In this document: positions 9,801-14,166 of the stretch, piece by piece
Numbering within the stretch: position 1 is the stretch's first letter
How the letters are laid out: the number at the start of each line of letters is the position of its first letter
Assembly: GCA_002401565.1 (NCBI GenBank)
Contig: NVTL01000030.1
Coordinates: forward strand, 17,744-33,156
Origin: Rhodospirillaceae bacterium
Lineage (GTDB): Bacteria > Pseudomonadota > Alphaproteobacteria > Rhodospirillales > Magnetovibrionaceae
DNA: 15,413 bases
Reading direction: 5' to 3'
Notes under the pieces: model-generated
Databases searched by the model: none
What the model was told of the DNA's origin: nothing
Seen by the model: the letters and a program-made list of their open reading frames with translations, nothing else
Position numbers and translations under genes: made by a program

Positions 9801-11033
9801 ATACGTGGCCGAGTCGAGGGTGGGGTCTGACGCTGCGGCCGTGACATTCGCGATAGTAAAGTCGTTAAAGGTGATATTAGAAACGTTATTTGCCCCATAG
9901 GAAACCGTAAAAGCAGTTAGTCCTGTAAAAGTCGTATAAGTCCCAGCGGTAATTGTTCCAGCCGTTGTTGTAAATGACGTTGTGGCATTGGTACCTGCCT
10001 TAATCCCAGTGATGGTGAAATCATAACTGGTGGGAGCGTTAAAATTATCAAAGGTCATGGCAGTAAGGTCAAAGGTACCTTCGGCCGCAGTTACTGTGTA
10101 GCTAACTGGGCCATTAGAGGTACTACTGGAATAAATTCCAGCCGTCCCATCAGCTTTAAGAGCAAATCCAGATGTATTCGTAAAGGTAAAACCAGTGAGA
10201 AAGCTGGCCAACGTTGTCGTGTTATCCGCCATGGTCCCCGTAAGTTCATTAAGCCCAGTGGTCGGCAAGACCAACACCCCATCGAAAGCCACCAAGGCCG
10301 CATCAGAAAAGGCAACATCGCTTTCAATTTGCCCGGCCTTGGCTTCCAGAACCCAATCGCCACCCAAAGCCGCCGATCCGGTTAAATCATCCGAAGCCGC
10401 AACATCCCCGCCCGTTAAGGCGGCAAGCGCATCGATAAAGTCCTGCCCCGCACCGTCCTGACCAATATTACAACCATATAGCAATATATCGCCATCCGCC
10501 GACAAAGCCTGACCAATCAGGCCCAACGCCGCCGCATTGGCCGCAATGTTTTCAGACGTCAAACTTTGCCCGCCCAAATTCAAGGACCCGGTATCACCGT
10601 GACTGATCACATGCAAAGCATCGATAGAGCTTTGCCCCGCCAAGGCAGCGGCAAGACCGTCAATACCCGTGTTCGGGTCCAAAAGAATAACTTTAATGTC
10701 AGAGCTTAACCCCAAAAGCAGAGTTTGATAATCGGCCACGGTGGTATCCACAACCACAACTTCATTGCGCACAGCCACAGGGGTCGGGCTGACCAAACTA
10801 TCCGCTGCGGCTTGCTGATTGAGCTCCATACCGGTTGCAACACCCGCAGCATCAAACATGAAACGGGGTTCCAAGGCCAAAGCCATTGAAGAGATTGTGC
10901 TGAGGGAAGACTGAGAACGAAAGTCTGCAGCTTTCGCAGAGGGACTATTTTGCAGGCTGCGCTTTTGCACACCTTGAAGCTGCTCGCCTTGACGCAAACG
11001 GCCTAACGCACCGCGTTTTTCAAAGATTCCCAT
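3885..11033 (-). CDS. Giant LEPR-motif / DUF4347 repeat protein, predicted secreted surface protein
   Basis: The start chosen is ATG at 11033 (2,382 residues; GGGGG eight bases upstream). A TTG at 11048 in the same frame, preceded by AAGG, would add five residues. There is no Sec signal. In order: a basic N-terminus with LEPRFMFDAA at 54-63, a signature seen in long type-I-exported surface proteins; a DUF4347-type domain at about 92-255 with HVISHG (His145) and LLYGCNIG (Cys188), resembling the caspase/CHAT His-Gly and Gly-Cys motifs; an unrecognised Thr/Phe/Asn-rich beta segment (257-403); 14 tandem repeats (404-2142); a nine-proline run (2161-2169); a Gly/Asn/Asp tract (2303-2337); and a final helix-prone tail ending AMAIAQVQA. 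Cys188 is the only cysteine in the protein. The TolC and adaptor genes directly downstream make it the likely export substrate. Probable role: adhesin or matrix protein (inference). No nonapeptide RTX repeats are seen. Confidence 0.9.
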   Translation of the reverse strand: MGIFEKRGALGRLRQGEQLQGVQKRSLQNSPSAKAADFRSQSSLSTISSMALALEPRFMFDAAGVATGMELNQQAAADSLVSPTPVAVRNEVVVVDTTVADYQTLLLGLSSDIKVILLDPNTGIDGLAAALAGQSSIDALHVISHGDTGSLNLGGQSLTSENIAANAAALGLIGQALSADGDILLYGCNIGQDGAGQDFIDALAALTGGDVAASDDLTGSAALGGDWVLEAKAGQIESDVAFSDAALVAFDGVLVLPTTGLNELTGTMADNTTTLASFLTGFTFTNTSGFALKADGTAGIYSSSTSNGPVSYTVTAAEGTFDLTAMTFDNFNAPTSYDFTITGIKAGTNATTSFTTTAGTITAGTYTTFTGLTAFTVSYGANNVSNITFNDFTIANVTAAASDPTLDSATYDASSGNLVLTGRNFAATVGATNDVIANKITLTGEGGTTYQLTDTANVEITSATAATLALSTADQAALNLIMNKNGLASNNTTAYDVDGAAGFIASSAGISDTGVNAVTVSNVTDPAITSATYDYNANVLTVTGTNFVRNSGATNDVDISLLTLTGEGGGTYQLTSASDVEVTDGTTFSITLAGADILGVESLLNKDGTTASSGTTFNLAGADNWMPGATTANNIADATAGVTVSNYAVPTVTSATYDYATGALVVTGTNFVQKSGGTNDIDISKLVFTGEGGTQYQLTSASDVEVTSATSYIVTLAGDDLTFVEGLLNKDGTTSATAATTFSLVSTEDWMTGSPAANNVADAAATITVSNYAVPVITSATYDYTTNVLTVTGTNFISKAGASNDIDLSTLTLTGEGGTTYQLTTAVDVDITSATTFAVTLSGTDLVNVETLLNKDGTTSAVAATTFNLAAADNWAFQVPTATNIADATSGVTVSNYANPAITSTAYDFSTGVLVLTGTNFVGNSGAANDITANTLTVTGEGGATYTLTDTANVEISSATTATLTLSATDKLAVNGLLNKNGTTSATAATTFNVAAADNWMAGAPAANALADATASVTVANYAGPTVTSATYDYTTNVLTVTGTNFVSKSGGTNDIDISMLTITGEAGATYTITSATDVDVTSGTEFSVTLSGADLYNIEALLNKDGPSSNGATTYNVAAADNWLAQAPSGTDIADTTAAVTVSNFAAPTITSTTYDMSTGQLVITGTNFVNISGATNDIVANLLTLTGEGGTYTLTDTANVEITSATAATLTLSATDQLNVNGLLNKNGTTSSGATTYNVAGADGWNAGSPANEADLTGNGVTVSNVTTPTVTSATYDSDTGELVVTGTNFLKKAGAANDIDLSLLTFTGEGGTFTLTTTTDIEITSATSFTTTLTGSDKTGVDAKLDQIGTTSSGATTYNLAGADNWLTGADAATNIADATAAITVSINPKITSATYNAATGSLVVTGTNIQAKTGVTNDITANTITLTGEGGATYTLTDTANVERTSATSFTLSLSATDKAALNQIMNKDGTSSTGTTTFNIAAADDWNANVTAGDTSDATNGVTVSNVPTPTITSSTYDANTGTVVLTGTGFTKITGANNDIIAANLTFTGEGGATYQLTDTANVEITSGTAATLVLSATDKAALNLIINKNGTASTSVTTYNIAFAEDWAAGADAAVNVVDATGNGVTVSNVAVPIITSSTYDAAAGTLVVTGANFLNKSGAANDIDVTKLTFTGEGGATFALTGATSNVDVTSGTAFTITLGAADRASLNQIINKDGTSATSTTTYNLAAAEDWAVGADAAVNVVDATGNGVTVSNVAAPTITSMTYDAGTGTVVVTGSDFVKATGGTNDIDVTKFTFTGEGGATVALSGATSNVEITSGTAFTISLGAADKAALDQVLNKAGTASTGATTYNIAAAEDWAAGAAAAVNVADLTSNGVTVSNVAVPAITSSTYNAGTGQLVVTGTGFKTFSGANNDIDATKFTFTGEGGETYALTAATSNVEITNGTTFTITVGAADRAALGLIINKDGLSSTGTTTYNIAAAEDWAAGADAAVNVVDAAGNAITVSAVAAPTITSSAYETSTGVLVLTGTGFTKLAGASNEIIANKFTFTGEGAGGGAYILTDTANVEITSATTVKLTLSATDKAAVNLLMNAVGTSATDATVYNLAAAEDWAAGAAAAVNIVDGTNAITVSIAQPAAAAPTTNNLNADQIGAPPPPPPPPPAPVSTGGNSVSGVPPIITPIFTTTPVGEAPPPPGNTPTVPDGMTFGDSVSDPGGVDVLSIVSNAVMGKGGAVDAFYGAGSTSTFSGASRSGGQSGPPGSDSMSSLTGGSVMDNNSLGLLNPLGDGSDGEEEGDFGNGNGDNGNNGDNGNNGNNGDNGDNGNNGQNDAGANPSDNQAALKPVGHASFSDQLSADNGALAHEMGRLAMAIAQVQA
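4023..4127 (-). repeat. Gly/Asn/Asp low-complexity tract (9-base-unit minisatellite)
   Basis: On the plus strand, blocks such as CCGTTATCACCATT and GTTCCCGTTATTG recur in multiples of nine bases. They encode G-[ND]-N triplets in the giant protein's tail. The nine-base period keeps the reading frame if copies are gained or lost, so length variation between strains is plausible. The pattern lacks the GGxGxD spacing of calcium-binding RTX nonapeptides. It probably acts as a flexible spacer before the C-terminal tail (inference). Confidence 0.75.
4608..9824 (-). repeat. Fourteen tandem 121-126-residue beta-rich repeats within the giant protein
   Basis: I aligned 14 consecutive units by eye. Each opens with P-x-[IV]-[TD]-S-x-x-Y, then a TG-x-x-[FI] strand turn, ND[IV] near position 30-32 (NEI in unit 14), TGEGG near 40-44, an NK[DN]G-like turn near 80-83, a D-W pair near 99-101, and VTVS near the end. 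Unit starts on the plus strand, in order from the N-terminus: 9824, 9458, 9086, 8711, 8336, 7961, 7589, 7223, 6860, 6491, 6116, 5738, 5360, 4982. Lengths are 122, 124, 125, 125, 125, 124, 122, 121, 123, 125, 126, 126, 126 and 125. The opening strand loosely recalls IPT/TIG-type sandwiches, but I do not recognise a named family. The DNA copies have diverged, so the array is not a very recent expansion; units 10-13 are the most alike. Confidence 0.93.
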
Positions 11034-11375
11034 ATTGATGGCCCCCAACGGCAGTCGCCTTCATGAACGTAAAGACGGCCCCAAAAAAAACAATTCGCAC
11101 AATACCAAACTCATTTAGAGAGCGATAAAAATCATCACAACTTATTTATGTGCATAGCTCTTAAAACCTTATACAACATACGCAGGTGTCATTGCGATAG
11201 TTAATTTTTATTAGTTGCATAAAAGATGATTCTTCATAAGGTTAATTTAATTTTAAATACATCTTGACGTTGATTAAAACAACGCCTCTTATACGAGAAT
11301 GCGTGCTCTACAACAATAAGAAGTCAGAACAAATAAAGTACGCTTTCACAGCACGCTTAAAGGGGAAATAATAAA
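11034..11375. other. AT-rich divergent intergenic region between the giant protein and tail-collar genes
   Basis: This 342-base non-coding stretch is clearly more AT-rich than its flanks and must carry promoters for both divergent genes. It has poly-A/T runs (for example around 11083-11090) and two copies of GTTAATTT (near 11199 and 11240). No convincing open frame, tRNA or hairpin terminator was found. For the minus-strand operon only weak -35/-10 combinations are visible, and I do not assign one. The AT-richness would suit binding by nucleoid proteins such as IHF or an H-NS-like silencer (inference). Confidence 0.6.
11264..11295 (+). promoter_or_regulatory. Candidate sigma-70 promoter for the tail-collar gene
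   Basis: TTGACG (11264-11269) is a five-of-six match to the -35 consensus. The -10-like sequence (TTATAC at 11289-11294, or TATACG at 11290-11295) lies 19-20 bases downstream, wider than the 17-base ideal. The resulting leader would be about 75 bases. The gene's ribosome-binding site AGGGGA (11361-11366) is strong and sits nine bases before the ATG. Confidence 0.35.
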
Positions 11376-12095
11376 ATGTTAAAAATGAATACTTTTAAAT
11401 TTATGGCGACAGCGTTTGCCGTGGCCAGTGTTGGCGCCGTTTTAGATGCAACAACCAATCCAGCCCACGCCACATGCGGGACAGATCCTTATATGGGCAG
11501 TATTTGTGCCACTGCGGCCACTTTTTGTCCAAGAGGATATGCCCAAACAAATGGACAGATCATGTCCATAAGCGACAATACCGCGCTTTTTGCTCTGCTT
11601 GGCAGTCAATACGGCGGTGATGGACGAACTTCCTTTGGATTGCCTGATTTACGTGGACGTTCTATCGTTTCTGCAGGTAATGCCCCAGGTCTTTTACCCA
11701 CTAGACAGAGCGACAGACGCGGCAAAGATCAGATGCTTTTACCTTTGTCCGCTTTGCCTACCCATGCTCACGCGGGTACAATATCAGTGCCAACCATAAC
11801 CGTGGGGGTTCAGGTTTCACCAGCTACGGCAACGAAATCAGTTCCCGCAGCAGGTGATTATATTGCGGCCCCGGCCTCAGCCGACAGAGACCCCATACTC
11901 ACAAAGGGCTATGTGAATGCTACGGACAAAGCCACCACTGTTGCTCTTGGTGGCGTAAGCTCCACCACAAGCGGTGATCCTTCGGTAACAATAAATAACA
12001 CCGGAAATGGACAGCCTTTCCTCACGCTGCCCCCCCAACTGACTCTTTTGTATTGCATTGCCCTTCAAGGCGTATTCCCGCCCCGCCCTAATTAA
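11376..12095 (+). CDS. Exported tail-collar domain protein (microcystin-dependent-protein-like)
   Basis: This is a 239-residue protein with AGGGGA nine bases upstream of the chosen ATG; an in-frame ATG at 11385 is the alternative. Residues 1-32 form a signal peptide (MATAFAVASVGAVLDA core, likely cleavage after AHA). Residues 38-95 match the phage tail-collar domain: PRGYAQTNGQ, ALFALLGSQYGGDG and the hallmark FGLPDLRGR. The C-terminus has PTHAHAG (129-134) and NTGNGQPFLTLPPQLTLLYCIALQG (split here: NTGNGQPFLTLPP then QLTLLYCIALQG, 208-232), as in microcystin-dependent MdpB-type proteins. Those are usually about 180 residues; this one has an extra Ala/Thr-rich middle section (about 140-205). 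Four cysteines (34, 44, 51, 227) could form disulfides in the periplasm or outside. No other phage genes are nearby, so it is not a prophage remnant. Its role is unknown; it may be a secreted fibre-like protein. Confidence 0.85.
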   Translation: MLKMNTFKFMATAFAVASVGAVLDATTNPAHATCGTDPYMGSICATAATFCPRGYAQTNGQIMSISDNTALFALLGSQYGGDGRTSFGLPDLRGRSIVSAGNAPGLLPTRQSDRRGKDQMLLPLSALPTHAHAGTISVPTITVGVQVSPATATKSVPAAGDYIAAPASADRDPILTKGYVNATDKATTVALGGVSSTTSGDPSVTINNTGNGQPFLTLPPQLTLLYCIALQGVFPPRPN

Positions 12096-12097
12096 AC

Positions 12098-12120
12098 AAA
12101 CGTCTGAACACAAGACGTTT
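12098..12120 (+). terminator. Weak hairpin just after the tail-collar gene
   Basis: AAACGTCT (12098-12105) pairs with AGACGTTT (12113-12120) around a 7-base loop, three bases after the stop codon. The short T run (TTTT, 12118-12121) makes it a weak terminator or a 3'-end stabiliser ahead of the stronger hairpin at 12135. Confidence 0.4.
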
Positions 12121-12134
12121 TGAACCAGACACAG

Positions 12135-12174
12135 ATAAAGCCCGCAACTCAATCACAGTTGCGGGCTTTATTTT
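12135..12174 (+). terminator. Strong rho-independent terminator
   Basis: A 15-bp perfect stem (ATAAAGCCCGCAACT at 12135-12149 with AGTTGCGGGCTTTAT at 12157-12171) encloses a 7-base loop and is followed by TTT. It ends transcription of the tail-collar gene and insulates the cytochrome gene downstream. Confidence 0.88.
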
Positions 12175-12224
12175 GCGGGCCAGATTGGGTTTGCCCCAAA
12201 AAAACCATCTTTTGAGGCCCATAA

Positions 12225-12252
12225 TCTACAGATTCCTTGTGGTGTATATATT
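12225..12252 (+). promoter_or_regulatory. Possible promoter for the cytochrome c gene
   Basis: TCTACA (12225-12230, four of six to the -35 consensus) and TATATT (12247-12252, five of six to the -10) are separated by 16 bases. A promoter must lie between the terminator at 12171 and the ATG at 12351; this is the best pair seen. The leader that follows contains a run of eight G (12271-12278) and a small hairpin. Confidence 0.3.
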
Positions 12253-12299
12253 ACGCTCTATTTTCAAGGCGGGGGGGGATACACCCGCTATTTAAAGAG

Positions 12300-12318
12300 C
12301 CACCTCCTTTAAAGGTGG
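12300..12318 (+). other. Small hairpin in the cytochrome c leader
   Basis: CCACCT (12300-12305) pairs with AGGTGG (12313-12318) around a 7-base loop, upstream of the ribosome-binding site GGAG (12337-12340). It is too short to be called a riboswitch. It may stabilise the mRNA 5' end; that is only a suggestion. Confidence 0.3.
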
Positions 12319-12350
12319 ACACCCAACAATACCCATGGAGATACAATGTT

Positions 12351-12755
12351 ATGAAGACCACTAAAATCGTCAGTTTCGTCCTTGCCGCGACCATTGCAAG
12401 CGTAAGCCTCAGCGGTACGGCCTTGGCTAAAAAAACCAAACTTCAGACAAACTGTGCCAGTTGCCATGCTTTGGCCACAGGGGCTAGCGAAAAAGGCAAA
12501 AAAGGACCTAACTTGGTTGGTATTATCGGACGCAAAGCCGGTACGGTCGCAGGCTTTACCAAATACAAAGCCATGAAGGGTGCTGATTTTGTTTGGACCG
12601 AAGACTTGATGGATGAATGGATTGCCAATCAACGTAAATTCTTAAAAGCCCACGGCGAAGAATTCAAACTTGGCAAAAAAACAACAATGGCCAAAAAAGT
12701 CAAAAAAGAAAAAACCCGCAAACAAATTATCGAAGACCTTAAAAACATCAAATAA
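12351..12755 (+). CDS. Class I c-type cytochrome, periplasmic
   Basis: The frame opens further upstream at a TTG (12237), but the ATG at 12351 has GGAG ten bases before it and gives a clean signal peptide (residues 1-26, cleavage after TALA). The protein is 134 residues. The single heme motif CASCH is at 35-39, so His39 is the proximal ligand. GPNLVGIIGRKAG (52-64) and the VAGFTKYKAMK stretch (66-76) match cytochrome c2/mitochondrial-type class I cytochromes. The distal Met loop, normally PGTKM, is replaced by KLGKKTTM, making Met113 the likely sixth ligand. The C-terminal helix (KKEKTRKQIIEDLK) resembles the family's usual ending. The mature protein is very lysine-rich, suggesting docking to an acidic partner. 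It has its own terminators on both sides, so it is probably monocistronic. Role: periplasmic electron shuttle; the partner is not known from context. Confidence 0.88.
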   Translation: MKTTKIVSFVLAATIASVSLSGTALAKKTKLQTNCASCHALATGASEKGKKGPNLVGIIGRKAGTVAGFTKYKAMKGADFVWTEDLMDEWIANQRKFLKAHGEEFKLGKKTTMAKKVKKEKTRKQIIEDLKNIK

Positions 12756-12778
12756 GGCCTTCACCTCCCCAAAAGTTC

Positions 12779-12812
12779 AAAAGCCCCGCCATACTATAAT
12801 GGTGGGGCTTTT
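12779..12812. terminator. Bidirectional rho-independent terminator after the cytochrome gene
   Basis: A 14-bp stem (AAAAGCCCCGCCAT at 12779-12792 with ATGGTGGGGCTTTT at 12799-12812, one G-U pair) encloses a 6-base loop. It has a T run on the plus strand and the mirrored A run gives four T on the minus strand. It lies 24 bases after the cytochrome stop and could also stop transcripts coming from the convergent deacetylase gene. Confidence 0.85.
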
Positions 12813-12872
12813 AACGTTTAAGGTGGTTTTGTGGGGAGCCAGAAGTTCGTAGAACAGAATGTCTTGCACGGT

Positions 12873-12937
12873 GAAGTACGTGATCTCAACCTACTTCAGA
12901 GTACTTCTGCATAACGCCGGCGACCAGTTGAGGTCAC
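12873..12937. repeat. Interleaved inverted repeats in a non-coding gap
   Basis: The 208-base gap 12813-13020 has no gene. Within it GAAGTAC (12873-12879) is inverted at 12901-12907, and GTGATCTCAAC (12880-12890) is inverted with one mismatch at 12927-12937. The two pairings cross, so they could form a pseudoknot or alternative structures. Another small palindrome, GTTC-GTA-GAAC, is at 12845-12855. Nothing identifies a known RNA family; a degraded repeat element is equally possible. Confidence 0.4.
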
Positions 12938-13020
12938 CACCCGAAGCGGACATTTCCAGTTCGCAACTATTCAATAGATTCAGAAGATTAAAGTATTTCC
13001 TTCTGGTTCTAGCTAATAAT

Positions 13021-13950
13021 CTAAACCTCCATCAATAATTTCACATGAACGCCAACAGAGGCAGAAAGCGCGGGGAGATCATAGCCGCCTTCAAGTAAAG
13101 ATACGACACGCCCTTGGCAACAATCATTTGCCATGACGATTATTTTTTCAGTAATCCACGCATAATCAGTTGTTGTGTAATTTAGCCCCCCCATGGGGTC
13201 ACGTTGATGAGCATCGAAACCCGCTGAAATAATGATAAGTTCAGGGGAAAACGCTTTCAAGAACGGTGCGGCCTTGTTTGTCCAGGCTTGCTGTAAGTCT
13301 TGAGTACCCGCCCCGGCGTGAAGGGGGATGTTGAGGATGTTATTGTTAACGCCAGTTTCTTCTTTGGGGCCTGTCCGGGGATAACCACCGTCTTCATGAA
13401 GCGATACATAGGCTAAATTTTCATCGTTCCAGAAAATTGACTGCACCCCATTGCCATGGTGAACATCAAAATCAATAACCGCGACTTTGCGAACGCCATG
13501 GACAGCACGGGCCTGCAAAGCCGCGATGGCGGCATTATTAAACAGACAAAAACCCATCGCTTTATTCGCTTCAGCATGGTGACCGGGCGGACGAATAGCA
13601 CAAAACGCGTTTCTGGCATTGGTTGTTATGACGTCATCAACAGCTTGGCAAGCCGCACCTGCTGCATAAAGAGCCGCTTGGATAGAGCCAGAAGAAATAA
13701 CGGTATCCTCATCAATTTCATAGGGCTTGGGACAGCCATCAAGAGCGAGAATGCGCGTGATATAGTCTTTATCATGAGCACGCTCTAACTGCTCACGGGT
13801 CACAGGACCACAGGTTGAACGGGTTAAAAATGAGAAATGCTCTGTGTTGAAAATACTATCGATCGCCCGTAACCGTTCTGAACATTCAGGATGCCCATAT
13901 CCGGTATCGTGGTCAAAACATTGGGGAGGCATAAACAGAAGGGTCGACAT
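13021..13950 (-). CDS. Histone deacetylase family (AcuC/HDAC-like) zinc amidohydrolase
   Basis: The ATG at 13950 is chosen because GAGG lies six bases upstream; an in-frame ATG at 13962 has no such site. The protein is 309 residues, the usual size for bacterial class II-like HDACs. The active site is intact: RPPGHHA (120-126; His124/His125 charge relay), DFDVHHGNG (160-168; zinc ligands Asp162 and His164), SAGFDAHQRDPMGG (242-255; third ligand Asp246) and EGGYDL (287-292; Tyr290 transition-state residue). DHDTGYGHPECSERL (13-27) is the usual N-terminal signature. Family members remove acetyl groups from lysine, polyamines or small amides; the substrate cannot be read from sequence. It is divergent from a PatZ-like gene across about 216 bases, so a role reversing lysine acetylation of acetate-metabolism enzymes is likely but inferred. 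There is no signal peptide, so it is cytoplasmic. Confidence 0.94.
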   Translation of the reverse strand: MSTLLFMPPQCFDHDTGYGHPECSERLRAIDSIFNTEHFSFLTRSTCGPVTREQLERAHDKDYITRILALDGCPKPYEIDEDTVISSGSIQAALYAAGAACQAVDDVITTNARNAFCAIRPPGHHAEANKAMGFCLFNNAAIAALQARAVHGVRKVAVIDFDVHHGNGVQSIFWNDENLAYVSLHEDGGYPRTGPKEETGVNNNILNIPLHAGAGTQDLQQAWTNKAAPFLKAFSPELIIISAGFDAHQRDPMGGLNYTTTDYAWITEKIIVMANDCCQGRVVSLLEGGYDLPALSASVGVHVKLLMEV

Positions 13951-14035
13951 TAGAGGCCTCATAATTTTTTAATATTTTACCTAAACAGAAAGAATCTAGG
14001 CAGACATTATAGCGCCATCGACCTAAATGACCCAT

Positions 14036-14053
14036 GCAATTATTGCAATGCAA
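14036..14053. promoter_or_regulatory. Overlapping palindromes, candidate operator
   Basis: GCAAT-T-ATTGC (14036-14046) overlaps TTGC-AAT-GCAA (14043-14053) in the divergent region between the deacetylase and the acyl-CoA synthetase-like gene. The second has the same TTGC-N3-GCAA form as the palindrome at 14118-14128. The regulator is not identifiable from sequence. Confidence 0.4.
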
Positions 14054-14116
14054 ACATGCTTATAAAACGCCAATATTGCTAAAATAGCGTGGTATTCTTC
14101 TCGGATGACATTATAT

Positions 14117-14129
14117 GTTGCTGTGCAAC
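14117..14129. promoter_or_regulatory. Second TTGC-N3-GCAA palindrome, candidate operator
   Basis: GTTGC-TGT-GCAAC (14117-14129) repeats the half-sites of the palindrome 75 bases upstream (centre to centre) and lies 37 bases before the ATG at 14167. Two matching sites in one divergent promoter suggest a dimeric regulator that could loop or cover both promoters. Confidence 0.4.
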
Positions 14130-14166
14130 ACTTAATTTCTTCTGCGTTTGATAAGAAGGATATCCC

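Noticed and set aside
4608..9824. CRISPR-like or tandem-DNA element because of regular spacing near 372 bases
   Set aside because: The period is a protein repeat in one unbroken frame; units are far too long and too diverged for CRISPR, and there are no short identical repeats with unique spacers.
4018..9900. Many plus-strand open frames of 60-150 codons opposite the giant gene
   Set aside because: They are shadows of the repetitive minus-strand gene: they recur with the repeat period, have low-complexity Val/Ala/Ser-rich products and no consistent ribosome-binding sites.
11376..12095. Prophage or phage tail module
   Set aside because: The tail-collar protein has a Sec signal and there are no other tail, capsid, lysis or integrase genes around it.
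12237..12350. Upstream extension of the cytochrome frame from a TTG
   Set aside because: It would put 38 unlikely residues before a clear signal peptide; the ATG at 12351 has a suitable ribosome-binding site.
12981..13005. Hairpin CAGAAG/CTTCTG as a terminator for the deacetylase gene
   Set aside because: The stem is only six base pairs with a 13-base loop and no T run follows on the minus strand.
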